DNA of 64,000 bases from Candidatus Electrothrix scaldis. GTDB lineage: Bacteria > Desulfobacterota > Desulfobulbia > Desulfobulbales > Desulfobulbaceae. Under the pieces are notes generated by a model. It worked only from the letters and a program-made list of their open reading frames with translations, was not told the DNA's origin and did not search any database. Location of the stretch: positions 248,001 to 312,000 of the forward strand of contig CP138355.1 of the NCBI GenBank assembly GCA_033584155.1, given 5' to 3'. The translations under genes and the position numbers were made by a program. The stretch's first letter is position 1. Each line of letters begins with the position of its first letter. Shown here piece by piece: positions 1 through 7,793 of this stretch.

Positions 1-92
1 AAAATAATCTCGTTACCTTGGCGAACACTATGCAGGTATCTGCTCAGATTCGCCTTTGCTTCCCGTATACCTACTCGTTGAGGGGTTGCCAT
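1..92 (-). CDS. Phd/YefM-type antitoxin, N-terminal part (runs off the window edge)
   Basis: The minus strand reads ATG at 92-90 and stays open to the window edge, giving 30 residues beginning MATPQRVGIREAKANLSRYL. The REAKANLSRYL and QGNEII stretch is the classic N-terminal signature of Phd/YefM antitoxins, which bind DNA and neutralise a partner toxin, usually a PIN or RelE/Doc protein. A GAGGT Shine-Dalgarno lies 8 bases upstream of the ATG, which fixes the start. The cognate toxin would lie outside the window to the left. The gene is too short for ordinary ORF calling here because only its first codons are present. The family call is fairly firm; the toxin partner is unknown. Confidence 0.7.
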   Translation of the reverse strand, partial: MATPQRVGIREAKANLSRYLHSVRQGNEII

Positions 93-245
93 GATGAGTA
101 CCTCATTGGTTTATAGTTCGGATACTATATGTAGTCATTGTAGTCACAAGAAATGGTGATATCAAGCCCTGTTCCGTTTATCGGAGAAAAGAAATCGGTC
201 GGCCTGATTTGGAAAACGAATTTCGATAGACACCTTTCTATGTGT

Positions 246-305
246 AAAATTTTCAGGTTGACCAGAAAATTTATCGAGATATAATTCGATCAACCCGAAA
301 ATTTT
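246..305 (+). promoter_or_regulatory. Palindromic sigma-70-like promoter of the first DUF4143 ATPase gene
   Basis: Inverted arms at 246-265 and 287-305 (AAAATTTTCRGGTTGAYC) flank a promoter-like pair: TTGACC at 258-263 and TATAAT at 280-285, spaced by 16 bases. The same arrangement precedes the paralogous ATPase gene at 23022-23078, with the right arm about 33-34 bases before each ATG. The shape suggests a self-regulated operator overlapping the core promoter. The sequence is seen directly; repressor binding is inference. Confidence 0.65.
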
Positions 306-338
306 CCACTCGCAATAAGCTCTCACCACACCGCCCCT

Positions 339-1469
339 ATGGACAGATATATCCAGCCCGCAATCATTGATGACCTGCACAAAAAGATGGTCTTCATCGG
401 CGGCCCACGCCAGGTCGGCAAGACCACGGTGGCCCTGAACATCCTGGGCGGCGATGAACTGCATCCCGCCTATTTCAACTGGGACTATGCCGAGGACAAG
501 CGGATACTCCTGCAGGGCGGTCTGCCGACAGGACAGCCCTTGCTGATCCTTGACGAAATCCATAAATACAAAGAATGGCGGAATTTCGTCAAGGGCTTGT
601 ATGACAAGAACAAATCCCGCACCTCCTTTCTCGTTACCGGTTCAGCCCGGCTGGATTATTACCGCAAGGGCGGGGATTCTCTCCAGGGCCGTTATCATTA
701 TTATCGTCTCCACCCCCTGTCGCTGTATGAACTGAACCGCAACCCGTCTGCCCAGGACCTGGAGCTGCTCCTCCGCTTTGGCGGTTTCCCGGAACCCCTT
801 CTGGCGCAGTCGAAACGGGACTGGAAACGATGGCAGCGGGAACGGATTGCTCGGGTGATTCATGAGGATCTTGTCTCCCTGGAACAGGTGCGGGAGGTGA
901 GCCAGCTGGACCTGCTCGCCGTACTGCTCCAGGACAGGGTGGCCTCGCTCCTGTCCATCAACTCTCTGCGGGAGGATCTCTCTGCCTCCCACGAGGCGGT
1001 CGAGCGCTGGGTCTCCATCCTGGAAAACCTGTACTATTGTTTTCGCATCAGGCCCTTTGCGGCCAACCGGATAAAGGCCCTGAAAAAAGACAAGAAGCTC
1101 TACCTCTGGGACTGGTCCCTCTGTCCTGATTCCGGAGCGCGTTTCGAGAACCTGGTGGCTTCCAATCTCCTCAAGTATTGCCATTTTCAGGAAGACACCC
1201 TTGGCGACACGATGGAGTTATGCTTTCTCCGGGATCAGTTGAAGCGGGAGGTCGATTTCGTGGTATTACGGAATAAAGTGCCCCTCTTTGCGGTGGAATG
1301 CAAGGCCGGGGCAAAATCGCTGAGCAAGCATCTTACCTATTTTTCCGAGCGGACAGAGATCCCCTGTTTTTACCAGGTGCATAACGGACAGGCGGATTAT
1401 GAGCTGGCTGATCTGCGTGTACGAGTGCTACCCTTTACCCGCTTTGTGGAAGAGGTGTTGCAGGTGTAG
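339..1469 (+). CDS. DUF4143-type AAA+ ATPase (first copy)
   Basis: This 376-residue protein has a Walker A motif near residues 21-30 (GGPRQVGKTT), a Walker B LILDEIHKY near residue 70, and the sensor-like TGSARLDYYRKGGDSLQGRY. The C-terminal half carries the nuclease-like DUF4143 region with KREVDFVV and AVECK, where the acidic and Lys residues resemble a PD-(D/E)xK core. These ATPases are common in bacteria and archaea, often many per genome. Their role is not established, though defence or mobile-element functions have been suggested. A paralog of identical length, closely matching along the whole protein, lies at 23113-24243. Both genes share a palindromic promoter just upstream. There is no obvious partner gene. 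Start: ATG 339, in the same context as the paralog. Confidence 0.85.
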   Translation: MDRYIQPAIIDDLHKKMVFIGGPRQVGKTTVALNILGGDELHPAYFNWDYAEDKRILLQGGLPTGQPLLILDEIHKYKEWRNFVKGLYDKNKSRTSFLVTGSARLDYYRKGGDSLQGRYHYYRLHPLSLYELNRNPSAQDLELLLRFGGFPEPLLAQSKRDWKRWQRERIARVIHEDLVSLEQVREVSQLDLLAVLLQDRVASLLSINSLREDLSASHEAVERWVSILENLYYCFRIRPFAANRIKALKKDKKLYLWDWSLCPDSGARFENLVASNLLKYCHFQEDTLGDTMELCFLRDQLKREVDFVVLRNKVPLFAVECKAGAKSLSKHLTYFSERTEIPCFYQVHNGQADYELADLRVRVLPFTRFVEEVLQV

Positions 1470-1503
1470 CATGATGTCCTTTTCAGGACAGAGAAAATTC
1501 TTT

Positions 1504-2088
1504 TCAGGCCACCGGATGATATCGCCCCTCCCTCAACACCCGGATCAAATCAGCCCGGCTCTGGATTGGAACAGTAAACTGCGTGGGAACCTTGCCGAGT
1601 TCATCTAAGGTATGGGCATCGCTGCCCCCAACCGCACCGACCTGGTAACGCTCAGGCCAGTGGCGAACCTCCTGATTAGCCTCTGGCGTATTCCTGCCGT
1701 TTACGCCCTCAATAATCTGACAGAGTCCCTTTTCCAACAAGGAGATATCTGTGGATCTGCCGGGACGGCAGGGATGGGCAGCTATTGCGATACCGCCAGC
1801 CTTCCGCACGGTTGCCAGGACGGCCTCGGCAGGAAGTCCTATCGGAAGTCGTTCAAAAGGCCCAAAAAGGAGAAGGTCCCCGCCCTTGGTAGCGTATTCC
1901 ATGCCGACAAGAACACAGAGACCGTTTTCCTGCATGCCTTCTTTGAGCAGGCCAACAGCGCCCATAGTATCGTGGTCCGTGATGCAAACCCCGTCCAGCC
2001 CTTTGGCCTGGGCATTATTGAGGACTTGCTCCAGGGTCAGTTGACTACAGGATGAGAGCGTGGTATGAACATGAAGATCGAATTTCAT
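1504..2088 (-). CDS. PHP-domain phosphoesterase
   Basis: The protein starts MKFDLHVHTTLSSCS, the metal-binding HxH motif of the PHP superfamily. CITDHDT (residues about 35-41), GMEYAT and IAAHPCRPG further on, and a late GGSDAH motif, supply the other metal ligands. PHP proteins hydrolyse phosphoesters, for example histidinol phosphate, 3',5'-nucleotide phosphates or oligonucleotides. The substrate cannot be read from the sequence. It ends about 35 bases beyond the convergent ATPase gene. An in-frame ATG at 2106 would add six residues (MENIRG). I prefer 2088 because the family starts there. A possible promoter (TTGACA at 2124-2119, AATATT at 2100-2095, 18-base spacer) would put the transcript start near 2088, so translation could be nearly leaderless if that promoter is real. 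Confidence 0.85.
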   Translation of the reverse strand: MKFDLHVHTTLSSCSQLTLEQVLNNAQAKGLDGVCITDHDTMGAVGLLKEGMQENGLCVLVGMEYATKGGDLLLFGPFERLPIGLPAEAVLATVRKAGGIAIAAHPCRPGRSTDISLLEKGLCQIIEGVNGRNTPEANQEVRHWPERYQVGAVGGSDAHTLDELGKVPTQFTVPIQSRADLIRVLREGRYHPVA

Positions 2089-2180
2089 GCCCCGAATATT
2101 TTCCATTCTGCCGGGAATGTCAACCCGTTTCTCGGAAGGAAGAAGATCGCCTTGCCAACACCCCTTGAACCGGAAAGATT

Positions 2181-3527
2181 ATGAGCACGAGTCGAAGCGC
2201 AGAACGTTGTCTCCTTATCCTCCTTGATGGCCTGGGTGATCGTGCCTACCCAGAGCTGGGCAACCGCACTCCCTTGCAGGCTGCTCACACCCCGAACCTG
2301 AACGTCTTTGCTCAAAGTGGTTCCTGCGGTCTCCTCCATGCTGCCCGTCCCGGCATTGCCCTGCCTAGTGAAAACGCCCATTTTGCCCTATTCGGTTATC
2401 AGGAACAGGAATTCCCCGGTCGGGGGTTGTTTGAAGCTTTGGGGGCTGGATTGGATATCAGGCCTGGAGATATTGCCTTTCTGGTTCATTTCGGCGCGGC
2501 TGAGGTTCGGGAGCGCACCCTTATTCTGAGAAAACATCGCCCTCAAACCTCTGCGGAAGAAACAAGGGCCTTTATAGAGGCAATCTCCTCATATACCTGG
2601 TACGGGAAGGATGATGACGAAACAGAGCCTGTGCAGATTGATTATCTACCGACCAAGGGCTTAGATGGTATCCTCCGCCTACGCGGAAAAGGACTCAGCC
2701 GTCAGGTCACCGATACCAGCCCGCCTCAGCATGATCATCCGCTGCTCATGGCCCTGCCCTATCGCAAGACTGAGGATCCCATCGCAGCTCAACGCACCGC
2801 CGCTACTCTGAACAGCTATATAGCTTGGTCGCATACCACGCTGAGCAAGCATCCCCTGAACCTGAAACGACAGAAAAACAAACAGGAGCTCGTCAATATC
2901 CTGGTTACTCAACGCCCAGGGACTCTTGGACAGATTCAGCCCTTTGCAGAGCGTTGGGGAATCCAGGGAGCCTCCCTGTCTTCAGGCCTGATGTACTGGG
3001 GTCTGGCAAGCTATCTGGAGATGCGGGTGGAGAAGGTGAAGGATAGTGATGATCCGGGACGTGATTTGGCGGAGCGGCTTGCTCAAGCCGTCTCCCTTGG
3101 CAAGGAATACGAGTTTATTCATGTTCACACCAAGGCCCCGGACGCAGCAGCGCATACCAAGGATCCCAACAAAAAAGTCGCTGCCATCGAGTCTCTGGAC
3201 AAAGGTATCGGCCAAATGCTGCCGAACTTGCTTGATGGACGGACCGTTGTTATCATAACAGCTGATCATTCCACCCCCAGTGCCGGTCCTCAGATCCACT
3301 CGGGAGAACCGGTCCCCATTACCGTAGCCGGGCCGGGTATTCGCCGTGATCTGGTGACCGGGTTTGATGAGGTGCAATGTGCGCCCGGAGCTTTGGGCTG
3401 GGTACAGGGACGAGACCTCATGCCGATGGTGCTCAACTTTCTTGATCGGGCAAAGCTGGTCGGCTTGATGGATACCCCAGACGATCAACCCTATTGGCCG
3501 GGCAAAAGGGTATCATTTCAACTATAG
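2181..3527 (+). CDS. apgM: 2,3-bisphosphoglycerate-independent phosphoglycerate mutase, archaeal type
   Basis: This 448-residue alkaline-phosphatase-superfamily protein begins with CLLILLDGLGDRAYPEL, where the Asp binds metal. It then has the TPLQAAHTPNLN stretch and PSENAHFALFGY, where the Ser serves as the phospho-acceptor. Later metal ligands appear in HTKAPDAAAHTKDP and ITADHSTP, and the HSGEPVPI motif is typical of ApgM. The enzyme interconverts 3- and 2-phosphoglycerate in glycolysis and gluconeogenesis in the cytoplasm without the 2,3-BPG cofactor. It lies divergently from the PHP gene and 31 bases before an NMN adenylyltransferase-like gene in the same direction, so the two are probably co-transcribed. 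The length agrees with the usual ApgM size of slightly over 400 residues. Confidence 0.88.
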   Translation: MSTSRSAERCLLILLDGLGDRAYPELGNRTPLQAAHTPNLNVFAQSGSCGLLHAARPGIALPSENAHFALFGYQEQEFPGRGLFEALGAGLDIRPGDIAFLVHFGAAEVRERTLILRKHRPQTSAEETRAFIEAISSYTWYGKDDDETEPVQIDYLPTKGLDGILRLRGKGLSRQVTDTSPPQHDHPLLMALPYRKTEDPIAAQRTAATLNSYIAWSHTTLSKHPLNLKRQKNKQELVNILVTQRPGTLGQIQPFAERWGIQGASLSSGLMYWGLASYLEMRVEKVKDSDDPGRDLAERLAQAVSLGKEYEFIHVHTKAPDAAAHTKDPNKKVAAIESLDKGIGQMLPNLLDGRTVVIITADHSTPSAGPQIHSGEPVPITVAGPGIRRDLVTGFDEVQCAPGALGWVQGRDLMPMVLNFLDRAKLVGLMDTPDDQPYWPGKRVSFQL

Positions 3528-3558
3528 CCCACCTTCCTCACCATATCAGGAGAAAGCT

Positions 3559-4080
3559 ATGATTCCTACAGGCGTTATTCACGGTCGTTTTCAGATTCTC
3601 CATAATGATCACCTGAAATATCTCCTGGCTGGCAAGGCCAGATGCGAACACCTGGTGGTGGGCATCACCAACCCTGATCCCTGCCAAACCAAAGATGATG
3701 CAGCGGACCCGAAACGAAGCTCGGATCAGGCCAATCCCTTTACCTATTTCCAGCGCTACCAGATGATCCGTGCGGCTCTGACCCGAAGCGGCCTAGAGGA
3801 TAAGGAATTTTCCGTAGTCCCCTTTCCCATTAATTTCCCGGAACGCTATCGCTATTATGTTCCCCTGGATGCCACCTTCTTCCTGACGATTTATGATGAT
3901 TGGGGAGAGAGAAAGCTGGAGATGTTTCAGTCCCTGGGCCTGCGCACAGAGGTGCTTTGGCGCAGGACACCAGCCACCAAGGGCTTATCAGCCACTGATA
4001 TCCGGGCAAAGATGCGAGAGGGAGAGCCTTGGCTGCATCTTGTTCCACCCGGTGTTGCTGAGATTATTACGGGGCACTGA
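3559..4080 (+). CDS. Nicotinamide-nucleotide adenylyltransferase-like nucleotidyltransferase
   Basis: The 173-residue protein opens with GVIHGRFQILHNDHLKYL, the HxGH-like nucleotide-binding signature of the cytidylyltransferase fold. It closes with LSATDIRAKMREG, matching the ISSTxxR phosphate-binding motif. The VVGITNPDP segment and the short length fit archaeal-type NadM enzymes, which join NMN and ATP to form NAD. A pantetheine-phosphate or other adenylyltransferase activity cannot be excluded. A Shine-Dalgarno (CAGGAGAAAGCT) sits right before the ATG. It follows apgM by 31 bases and probably shares its transcript. Confidence 0.75.
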   Translation: MIPTGVIHGRFQILHNDHLKYLLAGKARCEHLVVGITNPDPCQTKDDAADPKRSSDQANPFTYFQRYQMIRAALTRSGLEDKEFSVVPFPINFPERYRYYVPLDATFFLTIYDDWGERKLEMFQSLGLRTEVLWRRTPATKGLSATDIRAKMREGEPWLHLVPPGVAEIITGH

Positions 4081-4173
4081 AGTAGGGCACAGATACCAAA
4101 CGCCTCTGTCTCCACTGATCCCGCCGTTGTCTACAGATCGGCTGCAGCAGATAAGGTGGCAATTCTTTTCCTT

Positions 4174-5511
4174 TCAGAATGAACCGGTTGAAAAACCTAT
4201 CTGATACGGAATTTCATCCTGTCCGCTGTATTCAATAACATGATTATTCGCCAGCAATGACGTAATGGTCTGTTGGCTGACCTCAAAGTGTTCCGCTGCA
4301 TCATCAAGAGCCTCATCCGAAAAATCATCCTGCAGAAAATCAATCAATCCTTGAATGGGGCATAAAAACTCGGCACCGAATGCTCTTTGATATTTCTGTC
4401 GGGCTGTCCCCAAATCCGTATTTGTCAGCCAGCGGTTTACTCCGGCATAACAAAAATCACCTATATAGCGTGACAGCTCGAACCTCCTGCTGACAGGATG
4501 TTTTTTACGAGGTACAAATTTTATATGACGGTTTCCTGTCGGTATACCGACGGAAACACTGACTCGACCTTTCGGCTCCCACTTTTCGATATCACTTGAT
4601 GCAACACCCAAAAAATCGAAAAGATCACCGGTACTGATCGGTCGCGTTTCATTCCCGATTTCCTTTCGCAACCGGTGAGCGTCCTCCACAGCAAGCTTCC
4701 ACGGAGCCGAAAATGTCATGGCTCGCTCTGGATCTCTCGTGATTGAAAATGTCGGCTTTCCAAAAATTCCTGTTGTCGTTATAAAGTCCTCAATCGGCTT
4801 AAGCGGTGTGTCGCAGGTATTTTTTCCGTACATCGGGGCTAACTCCGATAAGGTATCTTCACCGTAATCCCGCAGTAATCCGACAGCATAATGCATCGTC
4901 TCCAAGGGGCATTCATCAGGATCAAAGCCCATGAGCGCTTCCAGCTTTCTGTAAATAAACGATTCTCCGTCCTGCTGCTCATCCTGAAGAATTTTAAACA
5001 GCTCTGAAAGATCAGACGCCGACACTCCGACTGCATCTAGCCTGCTGATGACGGTAGATACAAAGTCGAACAAAACGTTCTCGAATTCAGCAACAGGAAC
5101 AGCAACAGGAGAATGCAACCCATTAAGATATCTCACGGACTGCTGACAGCGCATATCTGAAGGCGATGCCCATATCTGAACATTTTCGCTGTCACTGGCA
5201 AATATTACCTTGGGCCAAACAAAACCGTGACCGACCGCCCCTAATTCGTGGGCCATGCGCCAGTGGGTAGCGGGCCTCCCTCGGACAGGGAGAGGTTCAT
5301 AAAGAAGCCTCCACCAAGACTGCAACATCCAGAGTGCTAATGGATACGTTGATACGACGATGCTCTCCTGAACTGATTGAGACCAGATATTTTCGTTTTT
5401 TGTCAGGGAACAATTCTCGGCATATATTGCAAGCTGCGCCGTTGTCTGACTGCATTCGGGAGCTCCACAGCCGGAATACAGCCATTTTTGTCGCAATTCA
5501 AAGAGGTTCAT
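4174..5511 (-). CDS. ImmA/IrrE-like protein with a degenerate protease site
   Basis: The last third resembles an ImmA/IrrE metallopeptidase: an AHRLRKEIG-type helix, then RRFELSRYIGDF where the family has RRFTLAHELGH, then GAEFLCP and a C-terminal winged-helix-like segment (DAAEHFEVSQQTITSLL). The zinc-binding HEXXH is replaced by RYIGD, and the usual third-ligand Glu before the FAAELLxP motif is also absent. Proteolysis is therefore unlikely. The N-terminal 250 residues are not recognised; they include WRMAHELGAVGHGFVWP. The gene overlaps the 3' end of the upstream 146-residue gene by 14 bases, so the two are translated as a unit. Members of the ImmA/IrrE family often work with DNA-binding repressors or toxins. 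Here a scaffold or sensing role is inference. Confidence 0.6.
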   Translation of the reverse strand: MNLFELRQKWLYSGCGAPECSQTTAQLAIYAENCSLTKNENIWSQSVQESIVVSTYPLALWMLQSWWRLLYEPLPVRGRPATHWRMAHELGAVGHGFVWPKVIFASDSENVQIWASPSDMRCQQSVRYLNGLHSPVAVPVAEFENVLFDFVSTVISRLDAVGVSASDLSELFKILQDEQQDGESFIYRKLEALMGFDPDECPLETMHYAVGLLRDYGEDTLSELAPMYGKNTCDTPLKPIEDFITTTGIFGKPTFSITRDPERAMTFSAPWKLAVEDAHRLRKEIGNETRPISTGDLFDFLGVASSDIEKWEPKGRVSVSVGIPTGNRHIKFVPRKKHPVSRRFELSRYIGDFCYAGVNRWLTNTDLGTARQKYQRAFGAEFLCPIQGLIDFLQDDFSDEALDDAAEHFEVSQQTITSLLANNHVIEYSGQDEIPYQIGFSTGSF

Positions 5512-5938
5512 GACGGGCCTTCCATTCTTTTATGACTTCATGCGCAAACGGATCAGATTCCGGCATCGGATAGCCGTGGTACACCCCTGTCTCGGAGTTT
5601 TCCAGCTGTGCCTCCAAAGGTTCTCCCGCTTCGGTGACCGCCCATATATTCTGCGGCCATTTCCCCTTCATCCGGTCGCTGATCATCCCTCTTTTTAAAC
5701 CGTTTCGGAGACAGTTGACAGCAACTTTCCTGGAAAATATCTGAACCGTATCGCAAAGAGACTTCGCCAGTCTCGGTGCTGACGGCGGTGTTAAATTAAA
5801 ATCACCGGGATTTTTCTTGTGTTCAGGATTGCCGCCATATTTGACCTTGCTAATCAAATACTCGCACTGCCCTGTATTTTGGTCAATGGGAGGACGAATT
5901 TTTCTCTTTGTGTTAAATCGATCAGGTCTTCTTTGCAT
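5498..5938 (-). CDS. Unknown protein, partner of the ImmA/IrrE-like gene
   Basis: This 146-residue, basic, hydrophilic protein has no signal peptide or membrane segment. Distinctive stretches are KYGGNPEHKKNPGDFNLTPP (about residues 33-52), KSLCDTVQIF, and a C-terminal GVYHGYPMPESDPFA. An aromatic-rich WPQNIWAV segment lies between. I do not recognise the family. Its 3' end overlaps the start of the ImmA/IrrE-like gene by 14 bases, which implies coupled translation and a two-gene system. The gene-poor 343 bases upstream contain the divergent pst promoter. Small-protein/ImmA pairs can be toxin-antitoxin-like or phage-related, but nothing in this protein identifies a toxin. Confidence 0.6.
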   Translation of the reverse strand: MQRRPDRFNTKRKIRPPIDQNTGQCEYLISKVKYGGNPEHKKNPGDFNLTPPSAPRLAKSLCDTVQIFSRKVAVNCLRNGLKRGMISDRMKGKWPQNIWAVTEAGEPLEAQLENSETGVYHGYPMPESDPFAHEVIKEWKARHEPL

Positions 5939-6120
5939 AACTTTTTATAAGAATAGTAAATAGAAGTTCGCACAGCAAGACATAAACTTATTCGTCTGTA
6001 CAGTAGCAACAAAAAAAACAGCTTGTCAACAGATCTCGCGATCCTCCTCCAAAACGAAAGAGAACCTTCGTCCATCGCCCCATCCCAATCGCTACTCATC
6101 AAGCCCAGCGCACACACCAG

Positions 6121-6158
6121 CTAACAAACTTCTAACAATACCCTAACCCCGCTATAAT
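6121..6158 (+). promoter_or_regulatory. Pho-box-like promoter of the pst operon
   Basis: Three heptamers, CTAACAA (6121-6127), CTAACAA (6132-6138) and CTAACCC (6143-6149), are separated by exactly 4 bases, giving the 11-base period of PhoB-binding Pho boxes. A perfect TATAAT follows at 6153-6158. The spacing and the phosphate-uptake genes downstream fit PhoB control under phosphate starvation. The heptamer differs from the E. coli CTGTCAT consensus, so PhoB recognition is inferred. The transcript leader to pstA would be about 115 bases. Confidence 0.6.
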
Positions 6159-6281
6159 TGCTGCTCGGTATAAACTGCGTACACGAGAAAGAGAATACGC
6201 AAAATGCGTACAGATCGTCTGGTCGGCTCACGCAAGAGACCAGGAAAATCTGAATAATCCGATCTGCAACACAAAGGAAAG

Positions 6282-7574
6282 ATGAGCACCACAGAGAAGA
6301 AGAAAAAAGCGAAGAAGCCCTCAGCTATGACAAGAGTTGAACTCGGCTTGGCGCGTCGTCGCCGGAGAGAAGAACGTTTTCGTAAACTCAGCCTTTCTGC
6401 CGTGGTGTTGAGCATCAGCTTCCTGGTACTCCTCTTCGCCTCAATTATCTCCAATGGCTGGTCTGCCTTTCTCCGCACCGACATCCAGCTTGACGTCCAT
6501 TTTGATCCCGAGGTTCTTGATGTCAACAGTTTGGTGAATGCCAATTACGGCAAACTGATCAAGCAATCCATGCGAGAGATGCTGCCGGAGGTCAAGTCCC
6601 GAAAAGATAAACGGGAAATGTACAGACTGGTCAGTTCCGGTGCATCCTATGAATTACAAAAAATGGTGACGGAAAATCCGGCTCTCATCGGAACAATAGT
6701 CTCGCTGTGGCTGCCTGCTGACGATCTGCCTGACATGCTGCTTAAGGGCAATATAGACAGGACAACCCGTGAAACTGACCGTGCTATGTCAGACAAACAG
6801 ATCCAGTGGGTTGACCAGCTTATCGCTCAGGGGCGCATGAAGAAACGCTTCAATACTGCTTTTTTTCAAGCGGGCGACTCCCGAGAGCCTGAATTAGCAG
6901 GTATCAGAGGGGCTGTTATGGGATCTCTGTTGACCCTGCTGGTCACTCTGATTCTCTCCTTTCCGGTGTCAGTTGCTGCTGCTATATATTTAGAGGAATT
7001 TGCTCCGAAAAATAAATGGACCGATCTGGTTGAGGTCAATATTAATAATCTGGCTGCGGTACCCTCTATCGTCTTCGGTTTACTGGGCCTGGCGGTTTTC
7101 CTCAACTTTTTCGGAATGCCCCGCTCTTCCCCCTTGGTCGGTGGCCTGGTCCTGTCGCTTATGACCCTGCCCACCATCATCATTGCCAGCCGAGCATCCT
7201 TGCAGGCAGTTCCACCTTCAATTCGTGAGGCAGCTCTGGGCGTGGGCGCATCCAAGATGCAGACCGTGTTCCATCATGTTCTGCCCCTGGCCATGCCCGG
7301 CATGATGACCGGAACCATTATCGGCCTTTCAAGGGCCTTGGGGGAAACAGCCCCGCTGCTGATGATCGGTATGGTGGCCTTTATCGTCGATGTACCGGGG
7401 AGCATCACTGATCCGGCCACGGGCCTACCTGTCCAGATCTTTCTCTGGGCTGATTCTCCGGAACGGGCCTTTGTTGAACGAACATCTGCCGCCATCCTGG
7501 TATTATTAACGGTCCTGATTTCCATGAATGGACTGGCGGTATATTTACGCATGAAATTTGAGCGACGGTGGTAG
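6282..7574 (+). CDS. pstA: Phosphate ABC transporter permease PstA
   Basis: This 430-residue inner-membrane permease has a charged N-terminal cytoplasmic stretch and one membrane span near residues 38-60. A soluble, probably periplasmic segment of roughly 140 residues follows, then the MetI-type core (from about residue 208). The core contains the EAA loop REAALGVGASKMQTVF and LGETAPLLMIG, typical of PstA. It is longer than E. coli PstA because of the periplasmic insert. It should pair with PstC to pass phosphate from PstS through the membrane, but no pstC lies at this locus. A Shine-Dalgarno (AAAGGAAAG) precedes the ATG. It leads the operon pstA-pstS-pstB-arsC-porin behind a Pho-box-like promoter. 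Confidence 0.88.
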   Translation: MSTTEKKKKAKKPSAMTRVELGLARRRRREERFRKLSLSAVVLSISFLVLLFASIISNGWSAFLRTDIQLDVHFDPEVLDVNSLVNANYGKLIKQSMREMLPEVKSRKDKREMYRLVSSGASYELQKMVTENPALIGTIVSLWLPADDLPDMLLKGNIDRTTRETDRAMSDKQIQWVDQLIAQGRMKKRFNTAFFQAGDSREPELAGIRGAVMGSLLTLLVTLILSFPVSVAAAIYLEEFAPKNKWTDLVEVNINNLAAVPSIVFGLLGLAVFLNFFGMPRSSPLVGGLVLSLMTLPTIIIASRASLQAVPPSIREAALGVGASKMQTVFHHVLPLAMPGMMTGTIIGLSRALGETAPLLMIGMVAFIVDVPGSITDPATGLPVQIFLWADSPERAFVERTSAAILVLLTVLISMNGLAVYLRMKFERRW

Positions 7575-7605
7575 AAACACTCCCAGACCTTTATGAAGCA
7601 CCAAT

Positions 7606-7655
7606 GTGAATCAGGGGGCTATCCATCTCCTAAAAAACAACGCCCCCTGGCTCAC
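7606..7655 (+). other. Stem-loop between pstA and pstS
   Basis: The arms 7606-7619 and 7642-7655 pair over 12 of 14 positions around a GC-rich CAGGGGGC/GCCCCCTG core, with a 22-base loop. There is no clear T-tract. It could act as an mRNA-processing or stabilising hairpin that raises PstS levels relative to the permease, as intercistronic hairpins do in other binding-protein operons, or as a weak terminator. Confidence 0.5.
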
Positions 7656-7793
7656 ATCTTTCACAAAACATTCATTCATCCTACCTGGGGTTGGATAAGA
7701 AAACATACAAAGAGTTTCTTGAGTTTGCCCATGAATGGGTAAAAAGCGAAAGACTTCAAAAAAAGTAAAGAGAAAGAAATCTAAGGAGAAACG

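Noticed and set aside
6282-7574. PstA as a PstC-PstA fusion explaining the missing pstC
   Set aside because: Only one set of permease spans and one EAA loop are present; the extra length is a soluble insert.
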